Of a stretch of DNA of 64,000 nucleotides, positions 30,280 through 40,749 are shown one piece after another. Origin of the DNA: Pseudoxanthomonas composti (lineage in GTDB: Bacteria; Pseudomonadota; Gammaproteobacteria; Xanthomonadales; Xanthomonadaceae); the NCBI RefSeq assembly GCF_004122095.1, contig NZ_SAWZ01000012.1:23897-87896 (forward strand). The letters are read 5' to 3'. The translations under genes were made by a program, and so were the position numbers. Every line of letters starts with the position of its first letter. Within the stretch, counting starts at the first letter, position 1. Below the pieces are notes generated by a model. That model did not search any database. It was given only the letters and a program-made list of their open reading frames with translations, and was not told the DNA's origin.

Positions 30280-30691
30280 GGCGAGGAGTGAGTGGTGGGG
30301 CGAGGAGTGAGGAGTGGAGCGAAAGCGGGGCCACTTCTCGCCTTGCTCGCTCTTTTCTCCTCCTTTCATCACTCACATGCGCGCCTTGGGGTGAGGAGTG
30401 AGTGGTGGGGCGAGGAGTGAGGAGTGAGCGAAAGCGGGGCCACTTCTCGCCTTGCTCGCTCTTTTCTCCTCCTTTCATCACTCACGTGCGCGCCTTGGGG
30501 TGAGGAGTGAGTGGTGGGGCGAGGAGTGAGGAGTGAGCGAAAGCGGGGCTACGCTTTTTTGCTCACTTCTCACTTCTCGCTTCAACACTCACTCCTGCAT
30601 AAGCCTTGGCGCGGGCGCGCCGATGCGCTAGCGTCCGCGCACATTCGCGACAGAAGCGGCCGCCAAGTCCGGCCGCGCCAGGGGGGACACC
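30280..30691. repeat. Three tandem copies of a 109/110-bp GAGTGAG...CTCACTC element, then the degV leader
   Basis: Copies begin with GCGCCTTxGGG at 30271, 30381 and 30490. Each has a purine arm (GAGGAGTGAGTGGTGGGGCG onward), a central GAGCGAAAGCGGGGC and a pyrimidine arm (CTCCTCCTTTCATCACTCAC in copies 1 and 2, CTCACTTCTCACTTCTCGC in copy 3). The array ends near 30598. The rest, to 30691, is the degV leader. Confidence 0.88.
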
Positions 30692-31633
30692 ATGCGTATC
30701 GGTATCGTTGTCGACTCGGCCTGCGATCTGCCGGCCGATTTCATCGAGCGGAACAACATCGTCGTGCTGCCGATCACCGTGCGGATCGGCGAGGCCGTGC
30801 TGGCCGACCACCGCGACGAGGAGGCCACGCTGAGCTTCCTGCAGGCGCATGTGGCCGAGCGCGGCCACGAGGCCGAGACCACGCCGTTCACCGTCAACCA
30901 GATCCGCGACCTGTTCCTGCAGCGCCTGGTGATCGACTACGACCACGTGTTCTGCCTGACCATTTCCAAGCTGCGCAGCCAGATCCACGACAACGCGATG
31001 CAGGCCAGCTTCGCGATCCTCAACGACTACAAGCCGGTGCGCCAGGCCGCGGGCCACACCTCGCCGTTCGCACTGCGGGTGATCGACACGCTGAACCTGT
31101 TCGCCGGCCAGGCCATCACCGCGGTGGAGGCGGTGCGCATGCGCGCGGCCGATGCCTCGGTGGCGCAGATCCGTGCGCGCCTGGAAGCGCTGGCCGAGCA
31201 GACCTATGGGTACATGATCCCGCGCGACCTGTACTACCTGCGCGCCCGCGCCCGCACCAAGGGCGACCGCAGCGTGGGCCTGCTGAGCGCCGCGCTGGGC
31301 AGCGCGCTGGACATCAAGCCGGTGCTGCGCGCCCATCGCGGGGTGACCGAGCCGGTGGCCAAGCTCAAGGGCTTCGAGCCGTCGGCGCAGAAGCTGTTCG
31401 AGTTCGCCGGCAAGCAGGTGCGCAAGGGCTTGCTGACCCCCACCCTGAGCGTGGGCTATGGCGGGGAACTGGAAGAGCTGCGCAAGCTTCCCGGTTACGC
31501 GCGCCTGCGCGAGATCTGCGCCGAGCAGCAGGTGGAGGTGTTCGAGTCGGTGATGAGCCTGACCGGCATGGTCAACGTCGGCAAGGGCGCACTGGCGGTG
31601 GCCTTCGCCGCCGAGCCGCATAACTTCGCCTGA
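30692..31633 (+). CDS. DegV family fatty-acid-binding protein
   Basis: A 313-aa DegV (FakB-like) protein. The start MRIGIVVDSACDLP matches the family, followed by VLPITVRIG, the TTPFTVNQI lid region and FCLTISKLRSQIHDNA. DegV proteins bind a fatty acid; in Gram-positives FakB presents it to the kinase FakA. No FakA-like gene is nearby, so the role here is open. GGGGGGACACC precedes the ATG. Confidence 0.88.
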   Translation: MRIGIVVDSACDLPADFIERNNIVVLPITVRIGEAVLADHRDEEATLSFLQAHVAERGHEAETTPFTVNQIRDLFLQRLVIDYDHVFCLTISKLRSQIHDNAMQASFAILNDYKPVRQAAGHTSPFALRVIDTLNLFAGQAITAVEAVRMRAADASVAQIRARLEALAEQTYGYMIPRDLYYLRARARTKGDRSVGLLSAALGSALDIKPVLRAHRGVTEPVAKLKGFEPSAQKLFEFAGKQVRKGLLTPTLSVGYGGELEELRKLPGYARLREICAEQQVEVFESVMSLTGMVNVGKGALAVAFAAEPHNFA

Positions 31634-31710
31634 ATCCCGCGACAGGTTTCGACGACGCAATCACCCGCTCCTGGCTAGGCTGCGCCGCATCCAACGCGAG
31701 GAAACACCCG

Positions 31711-32049
31711 ATGGCCGTGCGTTACTTCATCAGCCTGCCCGACCCCGCCAAGGCCCGCGGTAGCGACAGCGCGCTGAGCTTCAGCGCACACGGAGCGGAA
31801 GGCTTCGCCGAGCAGTTGCAGGATGCCCTGCGGACCCCGACGCTGTTCGAGCGCTGGCGCGGGCAGCAGGCCGACCCCGACGAGGTGGACCCTGCCCTGG
31901 GCGCCACCGACCCTGGCGCCAGCGTCACCGGCCAGCAGGACGACCTGCACGTGGACCTGGTGGTCAGCACCAGCCTGCCCAGCGAGATCCTCAAGCAGCG
32001 CCTGCGCTGGCTGGCCGGCAGCGGCTGGCAGCTGCGCGACGTGCGCTGA
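31711..32049 (+). CDS. Conserved hypothetical protein
   Basis: A 112-aa soluble protein (MAVRYFISLPDPAKARGSDS) that I do not recognise. It lacks a signal peptide and membrane segments. The acidic middle (DPDEVDPALGATDPGA) and C-terminal LRWLAGSGWQLRDVR suggest a compact mixed fold. Coding status is supported by GAGGAAACACC just before the ATG, strong third-position GC and position 77 bp downstream of degV on the same strand. Function is unknown. Confidence 0.7.
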   Translation: MAVRYFISLPDPAKARGSDSALSFSAHGAEGFAEQLQDALRTPTLFERWRGQQADPDEVDPALGATDPGASVTGQQDDLHVDLVVSTSLPSEILKQRLRWLAGSGWQLRDVR

Positions 32050-32544
32050 GGGCCCACGTGCGCTGGTGGACAAGCTTCGCCTTGTCCACCCTACGTGATC
32101 GGGAAGAGGCTCGCCCTCCTCCGTCAGCGACAGCACACTCGCGCCGTAGGGTGGATGACGCTCCTCCATCCACCTCCCTGCAGACCGAACAAGCACCGAC
32201 GCACGTCATTTCGGTGTTGCGTCCAGCTGCAAAAAGGCGAGCTCTCAGCCCGCTGATGCTTGACTCGTCGTCATGCCGCAGCGCGGCGCTGGTGGACAAG
32301 CTTCGCGTTGTCCACCCTACCTTACCCGGACGATGGCACCTCCTCTTCCATCAACGTCCCCGCGCGAACCGTAGGGTGGATGACGCTCCTCCATCCACCA
32401 TCGCTGCAAATCAACCAAACTGGAGCGTGGCTCCAAGGTGACATTTCCCCTCCTCCACTCCACGCCTGTCTGCTGTAGGTCGTGAGCGCTTGGGCGAAGA
32501 GCGACACGCGCCTCCGCGGCCATCCGTGCCTCGGCGCGCCACGC
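32050..32544. repeat. Intergenic cluster of paired GTAGGGTGG hairpins
   Basis: Four hairpins alternate in two types: GGTGGACAA...TTGTCCACC at 32065-32094 and 32291-32320, and GTAGGGTGGATGACGC...CATCCACC at 32146-32174 and 32371-32400. Each pair is CCCTAC-out to GTAGGG-in, the arrangement also seen near 3137. No gene was found. Confidence 0.85.
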
Positions 32545-33459
32545 TCAGCCAGCGGCGTCCAGTGCACTTGCCCTGCGCATGGGCAGGCGCCATTTCAGGT
32601 TCACGCCCAGCGTGCCCAGCACGATCAACGCCAGGCCCAGCAGCTGCACGGCATGCAGCCGATGGCCATAGAGCGCGTAATCCAGTAGCAGCGTCACCAG
32701 CGGATAAACGAAGGCGACCACCGCGATCGTGGCCACCGACAGGTGGCGGTAGGACGAATAGAACAGCACGTAGACGATGCCGCTGTGGATCACGCCCAGG
32801 CCGATCAGCCACCCCCAGTGCGCGCCCAGGTGCAGCGTGGCGCTGGAGGAAAACCCCGCCAACATCGCCGCGCCGACGCAGCACTGCACGGTGACCACCG
32901 CGAACGGTCGCTGGCGCCCGACGCTGCGCGACATCAGCAGCGAGGCCCCGCACAGTACCGCCGCCAGCAGCGTCAGGCCGATGCCGGACAGGTAGGTGGC
33001 ATCGACCTGCCCCAGCAGCCGCAGCGGGTCGGCCGAGCACGCCACGCCGAGGAAGGCCAGCGCGGTCCAGGCCCAGTCCGCCGGCCGCGTGCGTTCGCCA
33101 AGGACCAGCGCGGCCAGGATCAGCATCACGAACGGGAAGCAGTGGTAGACCATGGTCGCCACGCCGATCGAGGAGCGCGCCATGCCGGCAAACAGCGCAA
33201 CCCAGTTGAGCACCAGCAGCACCCCGGAGATCACCGCCCCGCGCAGCAGCACGCGATCGCCCAGCACGCCGCGCAGGTGTCCGCGCGCCAGGCCCCAGGC
33301 CAACAGGAACAACGCGCCAAACAGGCAACGGTAGAACACCGCGGTGACCGGGTCCTGGCCGCTCTCTCGCACGAACACGCCGACCGAGCCGATCAGCACC
33401 TCGGCGACCAGCAGTTGCCACAGCGCACGGCGCGCGGCGCCGTGTTCGTAAGTCTCCAT
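32545..33459 (-). CDS. EamA/DMT-superfamily transporter
   Basis: A 304-aa inner-membrane protein with ten predicted membrane segments in two EamA repeats (first starts LLVAEVLIGSVGVFVRESG, second LSGIGLTLLAAVLCGASLL), the usual exporter of amino acids or metabolites. GAGGAG lies 7-12 bp before the ATG at 33459. It follows phzF by 31 bp on the same strand and is probably in its operon. MocR regulators often control such exporters, which fits the divergent MocR gene. The substrate is unknown. Confidence 0.87.
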   Translation of the reverse strand: METYEHGAARRALWQLLVAEVLIGSVGVFVRESGQDPVTAVFYRCLFGALFLLAWGLARGHLRGVLGDRVLLRGAVISGVLLVLNWVALFAGMARSSIGVATMVYHCFPFVMLILAALVLGERTRPADWAWTALAFLGVACSADPLRLLGQVDATYLSGIGLTLLAAVLCGASLLMSRSVGRQRPFAVVTVQCCVGAAMLAGFSSSATLHLGAHWGWLIGLGVIHSGIVYVLFYSSYRHLSVATIAVVAFVYPLVTLLLDYALYGHRLHAVQLLGLALIVLGTLGVNLKWRLPMRRASALDAAG

Positions 33460-33490
33460 CGTGAAACTCCTCATGTGCGAGCCAGTGCGC

Positions 33491-34282
33491 TCAGATCTCG
33501 ATGTGGCCGTCCAGGTACTGCACGGTGTCGCCGGCGATGTGGACGCGCTCGCCGGCCACCCGACAGCGCAGTTCGCCCGAGCGCCAGGAGGCTTGCAGGG
33601 CGCGCAGGTCGCTGCGTCCCAGGCGCTCGGCCCAGTACGGCGCCAGCGCGGTGTGAATCGAGCCGGTGACCGGGTCCTCGGTACCACCGTTGGCCGGCCA
33701 GAAATAGCGCGAGACGAAGTCATGGCGATCGCCCGGCGCGGTCACCGCCACGTCCAACGGCCCCAGCGTCTTGAGCCGTTCCAGGTCGGGCATCACCTCA
33801 CGCACTTCACGCTCCTGGGCATAGACCGCGATCCAGGCCTGGACGTTGCGCAGCACCTGCCGCGGCGCGATCGACAGGCCGGCCAGCAGCGCCGCCGGCG
33901 CCTCGACGGGCTGCGCGCGCCGCAGCGGAAAGTCCATTTCGAAGCCGTGCCCGTCGGCGCTGCGCGCGATCTGCATCTGGCCCACCGCTGGCGCGCGCAC
34001 CACGATCGGGAACGGTGCCAGCGCCCGCTGCGCAATGACATGGGCACTGGCCAGCGTGGCATGGCCGCAGAAGGCGATCTCGGTCGCCGGCGAGAACCAG
34101 CGGATCGCGAACGCGCCATCCGGCTCGCGCAGCACGAAGGCGGTCTCGGACAGGTTGTTCTCCGCGGCGATCGCCTGCATCTGCGCCGGGGCCAGCCAGT
34201 GCGACAGCACCACCACGGCCGCGGGATTGCCACCGAAACGCGTGCGGGTGAAGGCATCGACGATGCTGATCGGCAGTCTCAT
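33491..34282 (-). CDS. PhzF-family isomerase
   Basis: A 263-aa protein of the PhzF/diaminopimelate-epimerase fold. Typical segments are VDAFTRTRFGGNPAAVV, ENNLSETAFV with catalytic glutamate E46, FCGHATLASAHV and DPVTGSIHTALAPYWA. No other phenazine genes are present, so it probably isomerises an unidentified small acid rather than making phenazine. AGGAC precedes the ATG at 34282. Candidate MocR sites lie 64-109 bp upstream of the start, linking its control to the divergent regulator. Confidence 0.88.
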   Translation of the reverse strand: MRLPISIVDAFTRTRFGGNPAAVVVLSHWLAPAQMQAIAAENNLSETAFVLREPDGAFAIRWFSPATEIAFCGHATLASAHVIAQRALAPFPIVVRAPAVGQMQIARSADGHGFEMDFPLRRAQPVEAPAALLAGLSIAPRQVLRNVQAWIAVYAQEREVREVMPDLERLKTLGPLDVAVTAPGDRHDFVSRYFWPANGGTEDPVTGSIHTALAPYWAERLGRSDLRALQASWRSGELRCRVAGERVHIAGDTVQYLDGHIEI

Positions 34283-34345
34283 GTCCAGGTCCTGTCGGCC
34301 AAGCCGGCGTGATGCCGGGCAAGCCAGCCTAAGCGGCCACGGCAT

Positions 34346-34391
34346 GACCGGTACAGGATCAGATCCGGGCCAGTTCGACCAATACAGATCC
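34346..34391. promoter_or_regulatory. Candidate MocR operator pair upstream of phzF
   Basis: GACCGGTACAGGATC (34346-34360) and GACCAATACAGATCC (34377-34391) are direct repeats 31 bp apart. The same pair, with the same spacing, is found just before the MocR gene. MocR/GntR regulators commonly bind direct repeats of this kind. Confidence 0.6.
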
Positions 34392-34536
34392 GGGGAGGCG
34401 CTGCGGTGCATGCATACTGCACGGGCAGATGTCAGGCGATCACGCGGCGTGGACCGCGCTCATCTTTGGCATGGCGCCAGCGTAGCGGTGCCGGTCTGCC
34501 GAGGCCGACCACGAATGGAGCAGCATCGAGGCATGC

Positions 34537-34582
34537 GGGCGATACAGACTCGGCTATCCTGAAACCAGGCCAATACAGATCC
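34537..34582. promoter_or_regulatory. Candidate MocR operator pair at its own promoter
   Basis: GGGCGATACAGACTC (34537-34551) and GGCCAATACAGATCC (34568-34582) are direct repeats exactly 31 bp apart. The second ends 7 bp before the MocR start codon, a position suited to autoregulation. Confidence 0.6.
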
Positions 34583-34589
34583 AGCGCGC

Positions 34590-36005
34590 ATGCTGCTCTA
34601 CGAATCCATCGCCACCGGCCTGCGCCGGCAGATCGCCCAAGGCACGCTTCGCGGCGGCGAACGGCTGCCCTCGGTGCGGCAGCTGGCACTGGCGCACCAG
34701 ATCAGTCCCGCCACGGCGGTGCAGGCCTGCCTGCAGCTGGAACGCGAGGGCCTGGTGGAGGCGCGTCCACGCTCGGGCTACTTCGTGCGTGCCGCGCCCT
34801 CGGGCCTTCCGTCCACGCCGATCGCGCGACGGCGCGCGCCCGGGCAGGTCGCCAACCCGGCGCTGCAGGGGCTGCTGGAGCTTCCGCAACGCCCCGGCTT
34901 GCTGATGCTGCACGCGGCGGTGCCCGACGCCTCGCTGTTGCCGCATGCGCCCCTGGGCGCGGCGCTCTCGCGCACGACGCGGCGACGGGCGACGGCGGCG
35001 ATGGACTATGCCCCCTCCCAGGGCGATCCGGCGCTGCGTCGGCAGATCGCGCAGCGCTACGAACACACCGGCACGGCGATGACCGCCGAGGAGATCGTCA
35101 TTACCGCCGGGGCGACCGAAGCGCTGACCCTGGCCTTGCGTGTGGTCACCGCGCCCGGCGACGTGGTGCTGGTGGAAACCCCGACCTACTACGGCATCCT
35201 GCAGGCGGTGGCGGCGCTGGGATTGAAGGTGCTGGAAGTCCCCAACCGGCTGGAGCACGGCATCGACGTGGCGCGGCTGGATCGCCTGCTGCAGCACACG
35301 CCGGTGCGCGCGGCGATCCTGGTGCCCAACTTCAACAACCCCACCGGCAGCTTGACCTGCGATGCGGACAAGCAGGCGCTGCTAGCCAGCTGCGCGCGCC
35401 ACGGCACGGTGGTGATCGAGGACGACATCTACGGCGAGCTGGCCTGGTCGGGCCAGCGGCCGCTGCCGCTGCGGCACTGGGACACCGGCGGCAACGTCAT
35501 CACCTGTGGCTCGTTCTCCAAGACACTGGCGCCGGGCCTGCGCGTGGGCTGGCTGGCCGGCGCGGCCTGGACCGAGGCGCTGGCGCGCGCCAAGTACTTT
35601 TCCAGTTCGAGCAACGCCAGCCTGCCGCAGCTGGCGGTGGGCGATTACCTGGCGCGCCACGGCCTGGGGCGCCACCTGCGCCGGCTGCGCCGCGCCGTGG
35701 CCGACAACGGCCAGCGCATGCGCGATGCCATCGCGCGCCACTGGCCCGCCGGCACCCGCTGCAGCGCGCCTGCCGGCGGACTGTCGCTGTGGCTGCAGCT
35801 GCCGCCAGGAGGCGATGGCCTGGCGCTGTTCGATGCCGCACGAGCCGCGGGGATCGGCATCTCGCCCGGGGTGCTGTTCTCCAGCCGCGGCGACTATGGC
35901 GACTGCGTGCGCCTGAGCTGCGGCCTGCCCTGGGACGCGCGCCTGGACAAGGCCATGCGCCACCTCGGCAGGCTGGCGGCCCGGCAGCCAGGGGCCCGGC
36001 AGTGA
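34590..36005 (+). CDS. MocR-type GntR/aminotransferase transcriptional regulator
   Basis: A 471-aa PLP-binding regulator: an N-terminal winged helix of the GntR type (residues 1-67, LPSVRQLALAHQISPATAVQ, then GLVEARPRSGYFV) fused to a fold-type I aminotransferase-like domain. The PLP lysine is K311 in SFSKTLAPGLRVGW; FNNPTGS and EDDIYGEL are also present. It probably senses an amino acid or PLP and controls the divergent phzF-transporter pair and itself. The start ATG directly follows a candidate operator. It overlaps the next gene by 1 bp (TGATG). Confidence 0.9.
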   Translation: MLLYESIATGLRRQIAQGTLRGGERLPSVRQLALAHQISPATAVQACLQLEREGLVEARPRSGYFVRAAPSGLPSTPIARRRAPGQVANPALQGLLELPQRPGLLMLHAAVPDASLLPHAPLGAALSRTTRRRATAAMDYAPSQGDPALRRQIAQRYEHTGTAMTAEEIVITAGATEALTLALRVVTAPGDVVLVETPTYYGILQAVAALGLKVLEVPNRLEHGIDVARLDRLLQHTPVRAAILVPNFNNPTGSLTCDADKQALLASCARHGTVVIEDDIYGELAWSGQRPLPLRHWDTGGNVITCGSFSKTLAPGLRVGWLAGAAWTEALARAKYFSSSSNASLPQLAVGDYLARHGLGRHLRRLRRAVADNGQRMRDAIARHWPAGTRCSAPAGGLSLWLQLPPGGDGLALFDAARAAGIGISPGVLFSSRGDYGDCVRLSCGLPWDARLDKAMRHLGRLAARQPGARQ

Positions 36006-36700
36006 TGCCCACGCACACGCCGCCCGCGCGCCGCCAGGCCCTGCTGGCCTGGAGCGGCGGCAAGGATTCGGCCTGGGCGCTGCATGTCCTGCGCCAGCGC
36101 GCGGACGTGGAGGTGGTCGCGCTGCTGACCACCTTCACCGCCGAGTACGAGCGGTCCTCGATGCAGGGCGTGCGCCGCCGGGTAGTCCGCGCGCAGGCGC
36201 AGGCCGCTGGCCTGCCGTTGATCGAACAGGAGATTCGCGCCGGTGGCGACAACGCCGGCTACGACGCGGCCATGGCCGATGCGCTGCAGCGCGCACAGGC
36301 GTGCTGGCCGGCGTTGCGCACGGCCGCCTTCGGCGACCTGTTCCTGCAGGACATCCGCGACTACCGGGTGCAGCGGCTCTCGGCGCTGGGCTGGGAGGTG
36401 GAGACGCCGCTGTTCGGCACGGACACCGCTGCGCTGGCGCGCACGATGCTGCAGGGCGGGCTGCGCGCGGCGCTGTGCTGCGTGGATACGACCCAGCTGG
36501 ATGCTGGCTTCGCCGGGCGCGAGTTCGACCACGCCCTGCTCAACGACCTGCCCGCGCAGGTCGATCCCTGCGGCGAGCGTGGCGAGTTCCACACCTGCGT
36601 GCGGGAGGGGCCGATGTTCGATCGACCGCTGGCATTGGCGCGTGGCCAGACCCTGCTGCGTCAGGCGCGCTTTGCCTACACCGATTACGCGCTGTCCTGA
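36005..36700 (+). CDS. Adenine nucleotide alpha-hydrolase-like ATPase (diphthine-ammonia ligase family)
   Basis: A 231-aa PP-loop (N-type ATP pyrophosphatase) protein. The PP-loop SGGKDS is at 17-22, followed by VALLTTFTAEYERSSMQGV and FGDLFLQDIRDYR, matching the diphthine-ammonia ligase/MJ0570 family. Bacteria lack diphthamide, so the substrate differs and is unknown. Translation is coupled to the MocR gene through a 1-bp TGATG overlap. It ends 15 bp inside the 3' end of the convergent lipoprotein gene. Confidence 0.82.
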   Translation: MPTHTPPARRQALLAWSGGKDSAWALHVLRQRADVEVVALLTTFTAEYERSSMQGVRRRVVRAQAQAAGLPLIEQEIRAGGDNAGYDAAMADALQRAQACWPALRTAAFGDLFLQDIRDYRVQRLSALGWEVETPLFGTDTAALARTMLQGGLRAALCCVDTTQLDAGFAGREFDHALLNDLPAQVDPCGERGEFHTCVREGPMFDRPLALARGQTLLRQARFAYTDYALS

Positions 36701-37008
36701 TCCGCCTCGCCCTGCCCGGCGCTGGCCTGGTCCGGCTGGCTGACGCAACGGAACTGCAGGTGGGCGGCGCGGCTGCCCCAGTGCGTCGCGTCCTGCGCGT
36801 TTGCATCGCCGGGTTGCAGCGAGACCGGCCTTGCGACCCACTGCGCGCCGCGTTTTGCGCAGTAGTCCTCTGCCGCATGCAGCAATTGCATCCCCTCGGC
36901 GCGCGAGACATCCAGCACGCCCCCACCCACCTGCCGGATCTGCGGACCGTCGGCATTGCAGGCCGACAGCGCCAGCAACAGGCCGGCGCCGCCCAGCCAG
37001 ATCCTCAT
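36685..37008 (-). CDS. Small lipoprotein at the end of the formaldehyde operon
   Basis: A 107-aa protein with a type II signal peptide and lipobox LSAC (C17), probably anchored to a membrane. The mature part contains two more cysteines ([10 protein letters not shown] and LQFRCVSQ) that may form a disulfide. Its ATG overlaps the fghA stop (ATGA), so it is translated with the formaldehyde genes, but no function is known. The coding end overlaps the convergent PP-loop gene by 16 bp. Confidence 0.72.
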   Translation of the reverse strand: MRIWLGGAGLLLALSACNADGPQIRQVGGGVLDVSRAEGMQLLHAAEDYCAKRGAQWVARPVSLQPGDANAQDATHWGSRAAHLQFRCVSQPDQASAGQGEADQDSA

Positions 37009-37841
37009 GCCTTCAGTGCCCGCGCGTGGTGGGCGATGTGCTCGCCGATGAAGCTGGCCATGAAGTAGTAGCTGTGGTCGTAGCCCGGCTGCATGCGCAG
37101 GGTGATCGGATAGCCGGCCTGTTCGGCGGCCTGTGCGAACAGCTGCGGCCTGAGCTGCGCGTCCAGGAACTCATCGGCATCGCCCTGGTCGATCAGCAAC
37201 GGCAGCGGCGGTGCGGAGGTCTGCACCAGTTCGGTCGCGTCGTAGGCCTTCCAGGCATCACGGTCCGGCCCCAGGTAGGCACTGAAGGCTTTGTCGCCCC
37301 ACGGCACCTGCGTGGGCGCCACGATCGGCGAGAACGCCGAGACGCTGCGATAGCGCTGCGGGTTGCGCAGCGCGATCACCAGCGCACCGTGCCCGCCCAT
37401 CGAGTGCCCGGAGATTGCGCGAGCATCGGTCACCGGGAACTTCGCCTCGATCAGCGCCGGCAGCTCCTGGACGATGTAGTCGTACATGCGGTAGTGCGCC
37501 GCCCATGGCTGCCGGGTGGCGTTGACGTAGAAGCCCGCGCCCTTGCCCAGGTCGTAACCCTCCGCGTCGGCCACTGCATCGCCGCGCGGACTGGTGTCCG
37601 GGGCGACCAGGATCACCCCATGCTCGGCCGCATAGCGCTGCGCACCGGCCTTGGTGATGAAGTTCTGCTCGGTGCAGGTCAGGCCGCTCAGCCAGTACAG
37701 CACCGGCAGCCGTTGCGTGGCCGCCTGCGGCGGCAGGTAGATCGCGAAGTTCATCTCGCAGCCCAGCGCTGTGGAGGTATGGCGGTAGACGTCCTGCCAG
37801 CCGCCGCTGACGGCGCGGTGTTCGATACGCTCGATGCTCAT
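37005..37841 (-). CDS. fghA: S-formylglutathione hydrolase
   Basis: Hydrolyses S-formylglutathione to formate and glutathione, the last step of glutathione-dependent formaldehyde oxidation. The 278-aa esterase-D-type protein has the nucleophile elbow GHSMGGHG with S147, acid DQGDADEFL and histidine YDHSYYF. GGAGG precedes the ATG at 37841. It is the fourth gene of the frmR-adhC operon, 13 bp after the small unknown gene. Confidence 0.95.
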   Translation of the reverse strand: MSIERIEHRAVSGGWQDVYRHTSTALGCEMNFAIYLPPQAATQRLPVLYWLSGLTCTEQNFITKAGAQRYAAEHGVILVAPDTSPRGDAVADAEGYDLGKGAGFYVNATRQPWAAHYRMYDYIVQELPALIEAKFPVTDARAISGHSMGGHGALVIALRNPQRYRSVSAFSPIVAPTQVPWGDKAFSAYLGPDRDAWKAYDATELVQTSAPPLPLLIDQGDADEFLDAQLRPQLFAQAAEQAGYPITLRMQPGYDHSYYFMASFIGEHIAHHARALKA

Positions 37842-37854
37842 GTGCTGGCCTCCT

Positions 37855-38178
37855 TCAGGCGGCAAGGCGGATCTCGCTGGTCTTCAATGCATCCAGGTCG
37901 CCCTTGACCTCGATGCGCGCGGCCTGCGCCAGCGCGCGGATGCGGGTGACATAGAACGCTTCGGGCAGGTCTTCGTGCTCATCGGGCGCGGCGATCATCA
38001 CCCCGGCGGCAATGAAGCCGGTCTTCTTCCAGCTGCGATCCAGCGCGGCCAGGATTGCCTGGTCGATCTGCGCCAGGTCCTGTTCGTCCAAGCGCGCGAT
38101 CGCCTCGCGCGCCTCATCTCCCAGGTCCACGTTTTCCAGCGCCGCCTGCAGGGCGGATTTGTTCGACATCGTGCTCAT
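37855..38178 (-). CDS. Conserved hypothetical protein between adhC and fghA
   Basis: A 107-aa cytoplasmic protein ([20 protein letters not shown]) that I do not recognise. It has an acidic helical N-terminal half ([19 protein letters not shown]) and a C-terminal half with [19 protein letters not shown]. The start is 1 bp after the adhC stop (TGAGATG), so it is translationally coupled; an ATG at 38169 is an alternative. Position inside the operon suggests an accessory role in formaldehyde handling, but this is inference only. Confidence 0.72.
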   Translation of the reverse strand: MSTMSNKSALQAALENVDLGDEAREAIARLDEQDLAQIDQAILAALDRSWKKTGFIAAGVMIAAPDEHEDLPEAFYVTRIRALAQAARIEVKGDLDALKTSEIRLAA

Positions 38179-38179
38179 C

Positions 38180-39930
<1,751 letters not shown>

Positions 39931-40611
39931 TCACCCCTGCTGTTCGAGAAAGCGCGGCGCCAGCCCTGCGTGGCCCGGGAAGTACCTGAAGAAAGGCGCG
40001 GCATTGCGGATGACGCCTGCGATGGCCGGGTGCTCCATCAATCGCTCGAAGTAAGCGGCGATGCGCGGATGCCCGGTTCCGAACGGCACGTAGGCGTTGG
40101 CATAAAACAGCGCCGGCGCGGCTGCACAATCGGCAAGGCTGAAGTCCTCGCTCGCCAGCCACGTCCGGCCCTCAAGCTGTCGCTCCAACACCCCATAGCT
40201 TGTGGCCAGCAGGTCTCTTGCCCGGTCCACTGCCATCGGATCGCGCTGTGCTTCCGGTCGCAGCAGATCCGAGGTCAGCGCCTGCATCGGCGTCATGACG
40301 TATTGGTCCATCAGTCGATCCCACAGCCGCACCTCCAGGGCCCCAGCGGCCTGCTCGGGGATCAGTCGCGCGGCGCTGCGGGCGTGGTGCAGTTGCAGAT
40401 GCTCGATGAGGATGCTGGTCTCCAGGAGCGGGCGGCCCTGCTCGACCAGCAAGGGGATCTTCCCGAATGGCGACAGGCTGGCCAGCAGGGCGCGCTCTTC
40501 CGCGTCCGACGGGTCCACCGCGTGCAGTTCGACGTCGGCGCCAAGCACGTCGATTGCGATCAGCGCCTTCCAGCAGTACGAGGAGAGCGGATGGTAGTAG
40601 AGCCTGAGCAT
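39931..40611 (-). CDS. Glutathione S-transferase family protein
   Basis: A 226-aa GST. The thioredoxin-like N-terminal domain (MLRLYYHPLSSYCWKALIAI, then SPFGKIPLLVEQGRPLLETSILIEHLQ with the cis-Pro and the glutathione-binding ES-like region) and a helical C-terminal domain (TWLASEDFSLADCAAAPAL) are clear. The residue that activates the thiol is probably among S26, S27, Y28 and C29 of SSYCW. The substrate is unknown. The ATG at 40611 begins the first strand; an upstream in-frame ATG at 40662 adds an unconserved leader. It stands alone. Confidence 0.86.
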   Translation of the reverse strand: MLRLYYHPLSSYCWKALIAIDVLGADVELHAVDPSDAEERALLASLSPFGKIPLLVEQGRPLLETSILIEHLQLHHARSAARLIPEQAAGALEVRLWDRLMDQYVMTPMQALTSDLLRPEAQRDPMAVDRARDLLATSYGVLERQLEGRTWLASEDFSLADCAAAPALFYANAYVPFGTGHPRIAAYFERLMEHPAIAGVIRNAAPFFRYFPGHAGLAPRFLEQQG

Positions 40612-40749
40612 GGAAGCCTGCCTGGTGCGTTCCGGGTCGCGAACGTATGAGGCAGGCTCCAAGACCCTGTCAAGGCCGATGGTCGGGCGATCCAGAGGCC
40701 CGGCGACTGCACGCCGCGTGGCGCCGGGTGGAGGACACCGCAGATCCGG

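Noticed and set aside
33491..34282. Phenazine biosynthesis cluster
   Set aside because: Only a PhzF-fold protein is present. No phzA-E or phzG genes are nearby, and many PhzF homologues are unrelated to phenazines.
34282..34411. Longer N-terminus for the PhzF protein
   Set aside because: It would cover the candidate operator repeats; the family start MRLPISIVDAF is at 34282 with a good ribosome site.
36005..36700. True diphthamide synthase
   Set aside because: Diphthamide is absent from bacteria; only the PP-loop family fold can be claimed.
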